64,000 nt of DNA from DASVCN01 sp040905665 (GCA_040905665.1 JBBDRD010000031.1:37636-101635), one strand, 5' to 3'; shown: positions 49,522-59,122, counted from the first letter of the stretch. Made by a program: numbers and translations. The notes: generated by a model not told the origin, from the sequence alone.

Positions 49522-50955
49522 ATGTTTGCAGCACCCCCGAAAACCACGGTCAAGCCCGTGTACCGCGAGGTCTTGGCCGATCTCGAAACTCCACTCACCG
49601 CCTACCTAAAGGTCGCCGGCCATCCCGCTTTCCTGCTCGAGAGTGTTGAGCAGGGGGAGCGTGTAGCACGCTACTCCTTTATCGGCACCGGGGAGAGGCG
49701 GCGTATCGAGGCGCGTGGAACACGCGTGACGATCACGGGTCCAGGCGGCACCGAAACGATAGAAACCAGTGACCCCCTGCGGATCCTGTGGGAGTGTACC
49801 GTCCGCAATGTCGAACCACACCCTCAGCTGCCCTCGTTTTGGGCCGGCGCGGTAGGGTTTGCTGCTTACGACCTTATCCGTCTTTACGAGCGCCTTCCCG
49901 ACTCGAACCACGACGAGCTGGGCACTCCGGATCTGCTTTTCGTCGAACCCGAAGTGCTGGTGATCTTCGACCATCTTCGCCGTAAGATTTTCATCGTCGC
50001 CGCAGCCGAGGAGGGCAATGCCGCCGACGAGGAGATGGCGCGCGAGCGTGTCGAGGCTGCTTATCAGCGCTTACGTGGGCCGCTGCCGGGAGTTCCCGGT
50101 GACAGGGCCGGGCGGCTTACCGAGTTCAAGAGCAACTTCACGAAGGATGAGTTCATGGCTGTGGTGGAGCGGGCGGTTGCCTACATCCACGCCGGAGACG
50201 TCTTCCAGGTAGTGCCCAGCCAACGCATGTCGGCCGATCTGGGAGTTCATCCCTTTGCGATCTACCGGGCGCTGCGCACAGTGAATCCCAGCCCCTACCT
50301 GGGCTATCTCGACCTGGGGCCGGTAACCATGGTGGCTTCCAGTCCCGAAAGTCTGGTCAAGAGTGACGGAGTCAATGTCGAGACCAGGCCGATCGCCGGG
50401 ACACGGCGGCGCGGGGTTGATGCAGCCGAGGACGAGGAGTTGGCGAGAGAGCTTTTGGCCGACGCCAAGGAGCGGGCCGAGCACGTGATGCTTGTCGATC
50501 TGGGCCGAAACGACCTGGGCCGGGTTTGCCGATTCGGCAGTGTGAAGGTCGAGGATCTGATGAGCATCGAGCGGTACAGCCACGTGATGCACATCGTTTC
50601 GAAAGTCACCGGCAAGTTGGCGGAGGGTCGCACTCCGCTCGACGCGCTCTCGGCTACCTTGCCTATGGGCACAGCCTCGGGCGCACCCAAGATTCGGGCG
50701 ATGGAGATAATCGACGAGCTCGAGTCGGTCAAGCGTGGACCGTATGCCGGCGCTTTCGGCTACCTGTCGGTAAGCGGCGCGATGGACATGGCGCTCACGC
50801 TGCGCACGGTGGTGGTCGCCAAGGGCCGCATGCACCTGCAAGCGGGAGGCGGCGTCGTCGCCGACTCGGACCCCGAGTTCGAGTACCAGGAGTCGCTCAA
50901 CAAGTTAGCGGCCTTGCGCAAGGCGGTCGAGATGGCCACCGGAGGGCTGGGCTAA
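49522..50955 (+). CDS. trpE: Anthranilate synthase component I
   Basis: 477 residues. The N-terminal feedback site LLES is in HPAFLLESVEQGERVARYSF, so tryptophan inhibition is expected. The chorismate-binding domain shows FKSNFTKDEFMAVVERAVAY, FQVVPSQRMS, TRPIAGTRRRG, MLVDLGRNDLGRV and QAGGGVVADSDPEFEYQE. With TrpG it makes anthranilate from chorismate and glutamine. AGAGGA precedes the ATG. First structural gene after the leader peptide. Confidence 0.96.
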   Translation: MFAAPPKTTVKPVYREVLADLETPLTAYLKVAGHPAFLLESVEQGERVARYSFIGTGERRRIEARGTRVTITGPGGTETIETSDPLRILWECTVRNVEPHPQLPSFWAGAVGFAAYDLIRLYERLPDSNHDELGTPDLLFVEPEVLVIFDHLRRKIFIVAAAEEGNAADEEMARERVEAAYQRLRGPLPGVPGDRAGRLTEFKSNFTKDEFMAVVERAVAYIHAGDVFQVVPSQRMSADLGVHPFAIYRALRTVNPSPYLGYLDLGPVTMVASSPESLVKSDGVNVETRPIAGTRRRGVDAAEDEELARELLADAKERAEHVMLVDLGRNDLGRVCRFGSVKVEDLMSIERYSHVMHIVSKVTGKLAEGRTPLDALSATLPMGTASGAPKIRAMEIIDELESVKRGPYAGAFGYLSVSGAMDMALTLRTVVVAKGRMHLQAGGGVVADSDPEFEYQESLNKLAALRKAVEMATGGLG

Positions 50956-50995
50956 TGGTTGGGTCGTGGAGTGGGCCGTTAGTTGGGACCCCGTC

Positions 50996-51571
50996 ATGAA
51001 GCGCGTCCTGATGGTCGACAACTACGATTCGTTCACCTTCAACCTCGTTCAATACCTGGGCGAGTTGGATGCCGAGGTGACCGTCTGGCGCAACGATCAG
51101 TTCGAGCTCGATGAGGTCGAACGGTTAGCGCCCGATGCCGTTCTCGTTTCGCCGGGCCCTTGCACTCCCAGTGAAGCAGGGAATTCGGTAGAGCTCATCC
51201 GCCGGTTTGGCCCTCACCTACCGATACTGGGCGTGTGCCTGGGGCACCAGGCGATTGCCGAGGCGTACGGCGGTTCTGTCGTGCGCGCCACGAACCTGAT
51301 GCATGGCAAGGTCAGTGCGGTATGCCATGACGGCACTGGCCTGTTCGACAAGCTACCCTCGCCGTTAACGGCAACTCGCTACCATTCCCTGATCGTGCGG
51401 GATCTGCCGGCCGAGCTGGTCGTCAACTCCTGGATCGACGAGAGCGGTGAGCGGGTCGTGATGGGTATGCGCCACGAGAGCCATCCGGTTTGGGGTGTGC
51501 AGTTTCACCCCGAGAGCATCCTCACAGAGTCGGGGCACGATATGCTCCGCAACTTCCTGGCAGCGACGTGA
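50996..51571 (+). CDS. trpG: Anthranilate synthase component II (glutamine amidotransferase)
   Basis: 191 residues from the ATG at 50996, giving MKRVLMVDNYDSFTFNLVQ, the family start; an in-frame GTG at 50966 is unlikely. Oxyanion loop VSPGPCTPSEAG, nucleophile Cys in ILGVCLGHQAI and catalytic His-Glu in VQFHPESILTE are intact. It supplies ammonia to TrpE and may also serve folate synthesis (PabA role). Its stop overlaps the GTG of the glycosyltransferase gene. Confidence 0.95.
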   Translation: MKRVLMVDNYDSFTFNLVQYLGELDAEVTVWRNDQFELDEVERLAPDAVLVSPGPCTPSEAGNSVELIRRFGPHLPILGVCLGHQAIAEAYGGSVVRATNLMHGKVSAVCHDGTGLFDKLPSPLTATRYHSLIVRDLPAELVVNSWIDESGERVVMGMRHESHPVWGVQFHPESILTESGHDMLRNFLAAT

Positions 51572-52425
51572 GCAAAGTCGAAATCAGCGTCATCACCGCA
51601 ACGATCGATCGCCGTGAGCTGATGCTTCGCAAGCTGGCCTCGCTCCAGGAGCAAACGTTACCCGCCGACCGGTTCGAGTGGATTGTCTGCGACAACGGTG
51701 GAGGGGATGGCACGATCGAAGAGCTCGAGCGCCGCGACCTGCCATTTGCGCTTCGGACCGTCGAACTCGTCAGCAACCGTGGGCCCGGGGCCGGGCGCAA
51801 CGCCTGCGCCGCGCTCGCCGCTGGAGAGATCCTCTACCTGTCCGACGACGACTGCCTGTTGGCGCCCGACACCCTGGAACGTCATTTAACGGCGCAGCAA
51901 CAGCGCCAGGGTGTCGTAGTCGGCGCGATCCGCTTTCGACCCGACGATGGGCGGGGACACCTGTGGCGGCCCAAGAGGATCGGCTACTGGAACGTCAACG
52001 GCGCCAACACGAGCCTGCCGGCCGGTGCCTTTCGCGGCGTCGGCGGCTTCGATGAGTCGCTCGTGGGTTACGGCGGTGAGGATGTGCTGCTGGGATACCG
52101 CCTCAGCCAGATGGGGCTGCACTTCCAGGCGTTGCCCCGGGCAACCGTCCAGCACATCGGACCCGATCCGGCCGGAGGCGGCAATCTCGCCAAGGCAGCG
52201 AGCGCCGGGCGGAACGCCGGCCATATAGCTCGCCGCTATCCCGAACTGCGCTTTCGCCTTGGAGTACACCCCTTGCTCATCGGCGTCAAACGAGTCGCGC
52301 TGCCCGTACTGGCGCCGCTCCTCGGTGTACGGGCAAAGGCCGAGCTCGCTTACGCCCTTGGAGCCCACGAGGTTGGGCGTTCCCGAGCGCTGGTGAGCCC
52401 CGTTAGCGAGAGGAGGAAGCCATAA
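51568..52425 (+). CDS. Family 2 glycosyltransferase embedded in the trp operon
   Basis: 285 residues from the GTG at 51568, which overlaps the trpG stop (GTGA). GT-A fold signs: ISVITATIDRRELMLRKLAS, CDNGGGDGTIEEL, the metal-binding DDD in LYLSDDDCLLAP and the acceptor-side GGFDESLVGYGGEDVLLGYR. The substrate is unknown. It is tightly coupled on both sides (TAATG into trpD), so it has been part of this operon long enough for overlaps to form, although no role in tryptophan synthesis is known for such enzymes. Confidence 0.9.
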   Translation: MSKVEISVITATIDRRELMLRKLASLQEQTLPADRFEWIVCDNGGGDGTIEELERRDLPFALRTVELVSNRGPGAGRNACAALAAGEILYLSDDDCLLAPDTLERHLTAQQQRQGVVVGAIRFRPDDGRGHLWRPKRIGYWNVNGANTSLPAGAFRGVGGFDESLVGYGGEDVLLGYRLSQMGLHFQALPRATVQHIGPDPAGGGNLAKAASAGRNAGHIARRYPELRFRLGVHPLLIGVKRVALPVLAPLLGVRAKAELAYALGAHEVGRSRALVSPVSERRKP

Positions 52426-53474
52426 TGAGCGCTCCCGTATCCGAGTCCTTCGACGTCGCCCGATGCCTTGGCGACATCTTCGACGGCCACACGCTGTCAC
52501 GAGCCGACGCCCGGGAGGTGATGGGTAAGCTGATGGACGGCCAGCTGTCGCAGATGCAGGCGGCGGCGCTGTTGGCAGCGCTCCGGACGCGCGGAGAGAC
52601 GATTGAGGAGATCGTGGGCTTCGCCGAAGCGATGCGCGAACGAGCTGTAAAGGTCGCGCCCCGCGTGGAGGGGCCGCTGCTCGATACCTGCGGTACCGGT
52701 GGTACCGGCTTTAGCACCATCAACATCTCCACCACAGCTATTTTCGTGGCCGCGGCAGCTGGGGTAGCGATCGCCAAACATGGCAATCGCGGCGTCACCA
52801 AGCGCTCGGGCTCGGCCGATGTGCTCGAGGCGCTGGGAGTGGATCTCGACCAGGACGCCCACGCGCTGGCGCGCTCTATCGAAGAGACCGGCCTCGCCTT
52901 CATCTTCGCCCGCACCCACCATCCGTCGATGAAGTTCGTAGCGCCCATCCGGGCCGATCTCCAGGCTCGCACCATCTTCAATAGCCTGGGGCCGCTCACC
53001 AATCCGGCCGGCGCCACCCGCCAGCTCATGGGGGTCTTCTCCCCGTTGCTGACGGTGCAACTCGCTAGGGTGCTCGCCGGCCTGGGAACGGAGCGGGCGC
53101 TGGTCGTACACGGGGACGGGCTCGACGATTTCACGGTGAGCGGTGAGACGCTGGTAGCCGAGCTCGAACCAGGCGGCGAGGTGAGGGAGTACGTGGTTAC
53201 GCCCGAGGGGGTGGGTCTTAGGCGGCGGCCCAAGGGCGAACTAAGTGGCGGCGATCCACAGGAGAACGCTGCGCTGCTGCGAGCAGTTCTCTCGGGCGAG
53301 GAGGTCGGCGCCAAGCGTGATGTGGTGCTGTTCAACGCCGGCGCAACGCTCTACTTGGCCGAGCGGGCCGGCGACCTGCGCGAGGGCGTGGCCCAGGCAG
53401 CGGATCTGATCGATTCGGGAGCAGCAACGGCAAAACTCGAAGAACTCATACGCTTCTCCCAGAGAGCCACGTAA
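52425..53474 (+). CDS. trpD: Anthranilate phosphoribosyltransferase
   Basis: 349 residues. The phosphoribosyl-diphosphate loop is LDTCGTGGTGFSTINIST; anthranilate and metal contacts are in KHGNRGVTKRSGSADVLEAL, FIFARTHHPSMKFV and FNSLGPLTNPAG. It joins anthranilate to PRPP. The ATG overlaps the glycosyltransferase stop (TAATG). The remaining trp genes (trpC, F, A, B) are not in this window. Confidence 0.96.
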   Translation: MSAPVSESFDVARCLGDIFDGHTLSRADAREVMGKLMDGQLSQMQAAALLAALRTRGETIEEIVGFAEAMRERAVKVAPRVEGPLLDTCGTGGTGFSTINISTTAIFVAAAAGVAIAKHGNRGVTKRSGSADVLEALGVDLDQDAHALARSIEETGLAFIFARTHHPSMKFVAPIRADLQARTIFNSLGPLTNPAGATRQLMGVFSPLLTVQLARVLAGLGTERALVVHGDGLDDFTVSGETLVAELEPGGEVREYVVTPEGVGLRRRPKGELSGGDPQENAALLRAVLSGEEVGAKRDVVLFNAGATLYLAERAGDLREGVAQAADLIDSGAATAKLEELIRFSQRAT

Positions 53475-53549
53475 ACTGGAAGCAGGGTATCGCCAGCTTA
53501 CTGAGGCACAATAGACAGGTAAGCGTGTGGGGCGACGCTAGGAGAGATC

Positions 53550-54473
53550 ATGGCTGAACGAGCGATTGGAAGCATTAGGGTCAAGACCGGATTTGCCGAG
53601 ATGTTCAAGGGCGGCGTCATCATGGATGTGGTGGACGCCGAGCAGGCGCGCATCGCCGAGGAGTCCGGCGCGGTTGCGGTAATGGCCCTCGAGCGAGTGC
53701 CGGCCGATATCCGGGCGCAAGGCGGTGTTGCCCGCATGTCCGACCCAGGCATGATCAGCCAGATAATCGAAGCGGTGTCTATCCCGGTTATGGCCAAGGT
53801 GCGCATTGGCCACTTCGTCGAGGCGCAGATACTCCAGGAGCTGGGCGTGGATTTCGTCGACGAGTCCGAGGTTCTCACCCCGGCCGACGAGGCGTACCAC
53901 GTCGACAAGCACGCCTTCACGGTGCCTTTCGTGTGCGGTGCGACCAACATCGGTGAGGCGCTCCGGCGCATAGCCGAAGGCGCCAGCATGATCCGCACCA
54001 AGGGCGAAGCGGGTACCGGAAATGTCGTTGAAGCCGTGCGTCATGCTCGCTCGGTTCTCGGCGAGATCAAGCGCCTGCAGGTAATGCCTCGCGAGGAGTT
54101 GATGACCTACGCCAAGGAGCACGGTGCGCCGTTCGAACTGGTGGTCTATGTTCACGAGCACGGCAGGCTCCCGGTGGTGAACTTTGCCGCCGGTGGTGTG
54201 GCGACGCCAGCCGACGCCGCCCTGATGATGCAGCTTGGCGTCGAGGGTGTTTTCGTGGGCTCCGGTATCTTCAAATCGGCAATGGGCGAGGTCGATGTTT
54301 CCAAGAAGCATCAGGCCTGGATCAAGCGCGCCAACGCCATCGTTAGGGCCGTCACACACTACAACGATCCGGCGATCCTTGCCGAAGTATCGCGCGACCT
54401 GGGCGAAGCGATGGTGGGCATAAACATCGACACTCTGCAAGAAGGCGAGTTGCTTGCCAGCCGAGGTTGGTAG
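53550..54473 (+). CDS. pdxS: Pyridoxal 5'-phosphate synthase, lyase subunit
   Basis: 307 residues, typical for PdxS. Motifs GFAEMFKGGVIMDVVDAEQA, VMALERVPADIRAQGGVARM, the Schiff-base lysines in VMAKVRIGHFVEA and MIRTKGEAGTGNVVEAVRH, and FVGSGIFKS are canonical. With PdxT it makes PLP from ribose-5-phosphate, glyceraldehyde-3-phosphate and glutamine. GGAG precedes the ATG. The 75-bp gap after trpD suggests a separate promoter, though I could not define it. Confidence 0.97.
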   Translation: MAERAIGSIRVKTGFAEMFKGGVIMDVVDAEQARIAEESGAVAVMALERVPADIRAQGGVARMSDPGMISQIIEAVSIPVMAKVRIGHFVEAQILQELGVDFVDESEVLTPADEAYHVDKHAFTVPFVCGATNIGEALRRIAEGASMIRTKGEAGTGNVVEAVRHARSVLGEIKRLQVMPREELMTYAKEHGAPFELVVYVHEHGRLPVVNFAAGGVATPADAALMMQLGVEGVFVGSGIFKSAMGEVDVSKKHQAWIKRANAIVRAVTHYNDPAILAEVSRDLGEAMVGINIDTLQEGELLASRGW

Positions 54474-54491
54474 CGATCGAAGGATTATTCA

Positions 54492-56900
54492 GTGAGTAGC
54501 GGCGATGGGCCGGCTGGTAGAATGTACCGCGTGAGGATCGTGCAGGCAGTGCTCGTGCTGCTGCTCACGGGAGCGCTTTCCGTGGCGTCGCTTCTTACCG
54601 CCTCGGCGCTAAAGTGGGCCGGCGAGCTTCCCAGTCTCGCCGAGCTCGACGCATTGGAGTACACCTCGACCTCTCAGGTCTTCTCCAGCGACGGCCGGCT
54701 CATCGGCGAGATCCTTCCGCTCGCCGGCGAGGGCCGCGAGACTACCAACAGAATCCCGGTTTCGCTCGATGACGTCTCACCCGCGGCAGTGGCGGCGATC
54801 GTTGCCTACGAAGACGATCGCTTCTTCGAGCACTACGGTTTCGACGTCCTCAGCCTCTTTCGTGCGACCTATGAGGAGTTCTTTGGAGATGCCAGCAGGG
54901 GCGGTTCGACCGTCACCGCGCAGGTGATCAAGAACACCGTTCTGCAGGAGATCCGCAGCGAGCGGTCGCTCGAACGAAAGGTCAAGGAAATAATGCTGGG
55001 CGTCGAGCTGGAGCGCCGGCTCACCAAGGCAGAGATCCTGCAGCGTTACGTCAACGTGGTTTTTTGGGGCGGAAACATCTACGGTATCCGCTCGGCCGCT
55101 CAGGCTTACTTCGACAAGGAACCTATCGAGCTGAGCCTGGCGGAGAGCCTCTATCTGGCAAGACTGATCCCGGCGCCAAACGCCCGTCACAACGACATAG
55201 CTGAGACACGCGCTTCCATGCGTTTGGTGCTCGATCGGATGGTCGAGCAGGAGATGATCACCTCGGCGCAGGCCGAGATCGCCTGGCTCGAGCCGCTCGA
55301 GCCGCGCGGCTGGCGTGTGGAATACGACGGCGAAGGGAATATGCTGGGCGCCGAGCCCACCGGCGAGCAGCCACTCATTCGCACGAGCGTCTCTTCGGAC
55401 CTCTCGCCTCACGTGGTTCTGGCGGTGCGCAATTGGCTAACGGATCGTTACGGCGAGAGCGTCGTCTTTGGCTCGGGCGGGTTCAAGGTCTACACGACCA
55501 TCGACTATCAGTCGCAGGTGGCTGCGAACGAGGCGTCGGCCCGCGCCGAAGTGCCACCGGGGGCGCAACTGGCGCTTGTGGGACTGGAGCCCGGGACCGG
55601 ACGAATTCTGGCGATGGTGGGGGAGAAGCTCAGTGCCGATGGTACTTACAGCGAGCAGTTCAACCGTGTGACGCAGGCGCGGCGGCAGCCGGGTTCGTCG
55701 TTCAAGCCGATCGTGTACGCAACTGCCATCGAGCAGGGCGGGCTGAGCCAGGCGACGGTACTGGTGGACGAGCCGGCCTCCTTCGAACAGCGTGGTCAGC
55801 CCCCATACGAGCCCAAGAACGCCGATAACACCTTCGAGGGCCCGGGAACGGTGCGCTACCATCTCGATCACTCTCGCAACATACCGGCGGTGAAGGCGCT
55901 GGAGGCGGCGTCGCCGGAAGCGGTCGCGCAGCGCGCCCGCGAACTGGGCTACAGCAACATAGAGGCCTACTACTCGCTCGCCTTGGGTTCGTTCGAGACC
56001 ACTCCGCTCACCCACGCCGCGGCGTTTGCGTCCTTCGCCAACGGGGGTATTTGGGTGGAGCCCCACCTGGTTGCGCGCGTGGAGGACGCCGAGGGGAACG
56101 TGCTATATGAAGCCGACCCTCGTGAGGCCCGGGTGTGGAGCGAGCAGACGGCCTACATAATGCTCGATGCGCTGCATGGCAACGTCGTCGACCGTGATCG
56201 AAACGGCGCCATAGTCGGCTATTCCTGGCGTGCTGGGGCCGAGCAGATGGCGGGTCGCTGGATCGCCGGCAAGACCGGCACCACCAATGACGAGCGTGAC
56301 ATCTGGTTCGTGGGCGCCACACCGGGGATGGTTGCGGCCGCCTGGATCGGCAACGATGACAGCACCTCGTTGCCATCGCAGATGGTGCTATCGACGGGCG
56401 CTAGCGATCTGGTCAACTCCTCTCGTCAACCGATCTACGCCTGGCGGGACTTCGTGGGCAACGCCCTTCGTGGCAAACCCACGGCCGATACCTTCCCGAT
56501 CCCCGACGGCATAGTGTTCCAGGGGTTCGACCTGCGTAGCGGGGCCCCGGTAGAGGCCGGCACGCGGGGCGCCTTCCGCACCACCACCGACCTGAGTGGC
56601 CAGGCGTTCGCCGATGGAATTCGTATCGAAGTGCCCGTCGATAAGCGGACAGGCGAACGGGCGACGGTCGACACTCCTTTCGAGCAGCTCGAGATCCGCG
56701 AGGTGAGTCCCGAGGAACTCGATGAGATCCTGGCGAATAGTCGAGCGAGCGCTGCAGTCAACAGGCCAGGGACAAGGGAGGGCGCGGGAGACGACGGTTC
56801 GGCCAACAACGGCGGTTCGGCCAACAACGACGGTTCAGCGAACGACGAGGACGCGGCGCTCGATGATTTCCTGCGGGGCTTCGAGGCGCTGCCGCAGTAG
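54492..56900 (+). CDS. Class A penicillin-binding protein (PBP1A type)
   Basis: 802 residues, GTG start with AAGGA seven bases upstream. One N-terminal membrane helix (VQAVLVLLLTGALSVASLL). The GT51 glycosyltransferase domain has EDDRFFEHYGFD (catalytic Glu), GGSTVTAQVIKN and KEIMLGVELERRL. The transpeptidase domain has SxxK in QPGSSFKPIVYA, SxN in DHSRNIPAV and KTG in IAGKTGTTN. The acidic C-terminus carries three GSANN-type repeats. It polymerises and crosslinks peptidoglycan. It sits between pdxS (18 bases) and pdxT (51 bases), splitting the two PLP synthase genes. Confidence 0.95.
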   Translation: MSSGDGPAGRMYRVRIVQAVLVLLLTGALSVASLLTASALKWAGELPSLAELDALEYTSTSQVFSSDGRLIGEILPLAGEGRETTNRIPVSLDDVSPAAVAAIVAYEDDRFFEHYGFDVLSLFRATYEEFFGDASRGGSTVTAQVIKNTVLQEIRSERSLERKVKEIMLGVELERRLTKAEILQRYVNVVFWGGNIYGIRSAAQAYFDKEPIELSLAESLYLARLIPAPNARHNDIAETRASMRLVLDRMVEQEMITSAQAEIAWLEPLEPRGWRVEYDGEGNMLGAEPTGEQPLIRTSVSSDLSPHVVLAVRNWLTDRYGESVVFGSGGFKVYTTIDYQSQVAANEASARAEVPPGAQLALVGLEPGTGRILAMVGEKLSADGTYSEQFNRVTQARRQPGSSFKPIVYATAIEQGGLSQATVLVDEPASFEQRGQPPYEPKNADNTFEGPGTVRYHLDHSRNIPAVKALEAASPEAVAQRARELGYSNIEAYYSLALGSFETTPLTHAAAFASFANGGIWVEPHLVARVEDAEGNVLYEADPREARVWSEQTAYIMLDALHGNVVDRDRNGAIVGYSWRAGAEQMAGRWIAGKTGTTNDERDIWFVGATPGMVAAAWIGNDDSTSLPSQMVLSTGASDLVNSSRQPIYAWRDFVGNALRGKPTADTFPIPDGIVFQGFDLRSGAPVEAGTRGAFRTTTDLSGQAFADGIRIEVPVDKRTGERATVDTPFEQLEIREVSPEELDEILANSRASAAVNRPGTREGAGDDGSANNGGSANNDGSANDEDAALDDFLRGFEALPQ
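56793..56846 (+). repeat. Three 18-bp tandem units in the PBP C-terminus
   Basis: Units at 56793-56810, 56811-56828 and 56829-56846 share GRCGGTTCGGCCAACAAC with few changes and encode the Gly/Ser/Asn-rich repeats. The low-complexity tail lies outside the catalytic domains and may vary in length between strains. Confidence 0.75.
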
Positions 56901-56951
56901 TGAGGTAGTACGAAAAGCGTTTATATCAGTGGTGGATGAGATGATGTGCGC

Positions 56952-57539
56952 ATGAAGATCGGGGTTCTTGCCCTTCAGGGGGCATTTCGGGAGCATCGCT
57001 TGGCGTTCGAGCGGCTGGGCGCACAGGTGAGCGAGGTGCGCCTGCCCACGCACCTCTCCGGGTTGGCGGGAGTAGTGATACCCGGCGGCGAATCGACCAC
57101 GATGGCGAAGTTGATGAAGAGCTACGGCCTCGATTCCGCCTTGCGCGAGTTTCATGCTCAAGGTGGAGCGATCTGGGGTACCTGCGCTGGTGCCATAGCG
57201 GTGGCTAACGAGATCGTGGGACGACCGGAGCAGCCCACTCTGGGCTTGATCGACCTCACGGTCGAGCGGAATGCCTACGGACGCCAGGTAGCTTCGTTCG
57301 AAGCGGACCTCGATATCGCGGGCGTCGAGGGGCCGTTCCGTGCGGTCTTTATCAGGGCGCCACGGATAGTGGGGGCCGGGTCTGCTGTAGACGTACTCGC
57401 CACACTCGACGGAGACCCGGTGATGGTGCGCCAGGGCAGTGTGATGGCGGGGGTGTTTCATCCGGAGCTGAGCGGCGACGACCGGGTTCACCAATACTTC
57501 ATGGACCAGGTTGCAGGCGGGGTGCTCACCCCGGGTTAG
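56952..57539 (+). CDS. pdxT: Pyridoxal 5'-phosphate synthase, glutaminase subunit
   Basis: 195 residues from the ATG at 56952; a GTG two codons upstream is possible. KIGVLALQGAFREH is the family start, with the GGESTTM loop, catalytic Cys in GTCAGAIAVA and His-Glu in AGVFHPELSGD. It delivers ammonia to PdxS. It is separated from pdxS by the PBP gene, and ppa follows 9 bases behind. Confidence 0.95.
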   Translation: MKIGVLALQGAFREHRLAFERLGAQVSEVRLPTHLSGLAGVVIPGGESTTMAKLMKSYGLDSALREFHAQGGAIWGTCAGAIAVANEIVGRPEQPTLGLIDLTVERNAYGRQVASFEADLDIAGVEGPFRAVFIRAPRIVGAGSAVDVLATLDGDPVMVRQGSVMAGVFHPELSGDDRVHQYFMDQVAGGVLTPG

Positions 57540-57548
57540 CTTGAGGGG

Positions 57549-58091
57549 ATGGCCAACCTCTATCACCTTCCCGCCGGTCCCAAAGCGCCCGACCTGCTCG
57601 ACGTCGTAATCGAGGTGCCCATGGGTAGTTCGAACAAGTACGAGTACGATCCCGAGCTGGACATCTTTAGGCTAGACCGCGTTCTCTATAGTCCCATGCA
57701 CTACCCGGGCGATTACGGTTTCGTGCCGGGGACCTTGGCCGATGACGGCGATCCGGTCGACGTCCTGGTGCTGATGAACGAGCCTACCTTCCCCGGGGTG
57801 GTGCTCACCGTTCGGCCGCTCGGGTACCTGGAGATGAGCGACGAGAAGGGTGAAGATCAGAAGCTCCTGGCCGTGCCCGCTCACGATCCGCGATACGACG
57901 GAAATCGCCACATCGACACGATCTCACGGCATAGACTTCGCGAGATCGAGCACTTCTTCAACATCTACAAGGAGCTCGAGGGCAAGATGACACGGGTGGA
58001 CGGCTGGCGCGGGCTGGACGAGGCGCACGCGCTCATTCGCCGTAGCATTACCGCTTTCGAGGAGCGAATCGCGGAAGAGGCGTCGGTCTAG
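57549..58091 (+). CDS. ppa: Inorganic pyrophosphatase (family I)
   Basis: 180 residues. VVIEVPMGSSNKYEYDPELD, LDRVLYSPMHYPGDYGFVPG and the metal-binding DDGDPVDVLVLM match family I pyrophosphatases; later Asp/Lys residues (KAVPAHDPRY-like LAVPAHDPRYDG) are present. It hydrolyses the PPi made by biosynthesis. Ribosome binding site GAGGGG overlaps the region just before ATG. Last gene of the pdxS-PBP-pdxT-ppa run. Confidence 0.96.
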   Translation: MANLYHLPAGPKAPDLLDVVIEVPMGSSNKYEYDPELDIFRLDRVLYSPMHYPGDYGFVPGTLADDGDPVDVLVLMNEPTFPGVVLTVRPLGYLEMSDEKGEDQKLLAVPAHDPRYDGNRHIDTISRHRLREIEHFFNIYKELEGKMTRVDGWRGLDEAHALIRRSITAFEERIAEEASV

Positions 58092-58177
58092 GAGTCAGAG
58101 TGGCGAGACGCCCGGTCGATGTGTACTAGCTGATACTACCTGCCCGCGTCCGAGCGATTGGCCGCGCTATCCCAACG

Positions 58178-59122
58178 CTAGAGCCCCAAGCCCACGTTGT
58201 TCTTTTCGAGCGCGCGCTCTGCACGATACGAGGAGCGCACCAGTGGACCGGACACGACCTCGAGGAAGCCCTTCTCCAGGCCCGCTTCCCGATAGTGGGC
58301 GAACTCGTCGGGGGTAACGAAGCGCTCGACCGGCAAGTGACTAGGCGTGGGCCGCAGGTACTGTCCGAAAGTGACGACGTCGACGCCTATCTCCCGCAGG
58401 TCGTCCATCGTTTCGAGAATCTCCCGCTCCGTTTCACCCAAGCCCAGCATCAGGCTGGTCTTGGTGAGCACGTCCGGTCGGGATAGCTTGGCGTAGGCAA
58501 GCACCGAGAGCGTCTGGTCGTATGACGCCCTTGGGTCGCGAACCGGATGGGTCAGGCGGCGAACAGTTTCGATGTTCTGGGCGTAGACTTCGATGCCGGC
58601 GTCCAAAACCGTTTGCACCGAGCTGACATCACCCGCGAAGTCGGGAGTGAGTGCCTCAACGGAGGTAGTGGGATTCACTTCACGGATCTTGCGGATGCAG
58701 GAGGCGTAGTGCAAGGCGCCGCCGTCCGGCAGGTCGTCGCGGTCGACCGAGGTGAGCACCACATAATTGAGGCCCATCAGCTTCACCGATTCGGCGGCCA
58801 GACGAGGCTCATCGGGATCCAAGCGCCCTTTGGGATTACCGGTATCCACTGCGCAAAAGCGGCAGGCACGCGTACACACCGAGCCCATCAGCATGATGGT
58901 GGCGGTACCGGCGTTCCAGCACTCGGCGATGTTGGGACACATCGCTTCCTCGCACACTGTAGACAAGCCGTGAGCCCGAACGTTTTCCTTCACCTGCGAG
59001 TAGCGACCGCCCGAGGGAAGCCGTACCTTTAGCCAGTCCGGTTTGGGCTGGCGTGGTTCCGGCGCCAGATCCTTGCGCTGAATACCGTTCTTGATGACCT
59101 TGATGTCGTCGATCTTGATCAC
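58178..59122 (-). CDS. lipA: Lipoyl synthase
   Basis: 314 residues. The auxiliary cluster motif is CEEAMCPNIAECW (C-x4-C-x5-C) and the radical-SAM motif is CTRACRFCAVDTG (C-x3-C-x2-C); the C-terminal SSYRAE contains the Ser that ligates the auxiliary cluster. It inserts two sulfurs into protein-bound octanoyl groups. It overlaps lipB by four bases and is convergent with ppa. Confidence 0.97.
   Translation of the reverse strand: MIKIDDIKVIKNGIQRKDLAPEPRQPKPDWLKVRLPSGGRYSQVKENVRAHGLSTVCEEAMCPNIAECWNAGTATIMLMGSVCTRACRFCAVDTGNPKGRLDPDEPRLAAESVKLMGLNYVVLTSVDRDDLPDGGALHYASCIRKIREVNPTTSVEALTPDFAGDVSSVQTVLDAGIEVYAQNIETVRRLTHPVRDPRASYDQTLSVLAYAKLSRPDVLTKTSLMLGLGETEREILETMDDLREIGVDVVTFGQYLRPTPSHLPVERFVTPDEFAHYREAGLEKGFLEVVSGPLVRSSYRAERALEKNNVGLGL

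Noticed and set aside
49149..49649. A plus frame spanning the fabI end and trpE start
   Set aside because: It overlaps two certain genes out of frame; only the 28-codon leader within this region has a meaningful composition and promoter.
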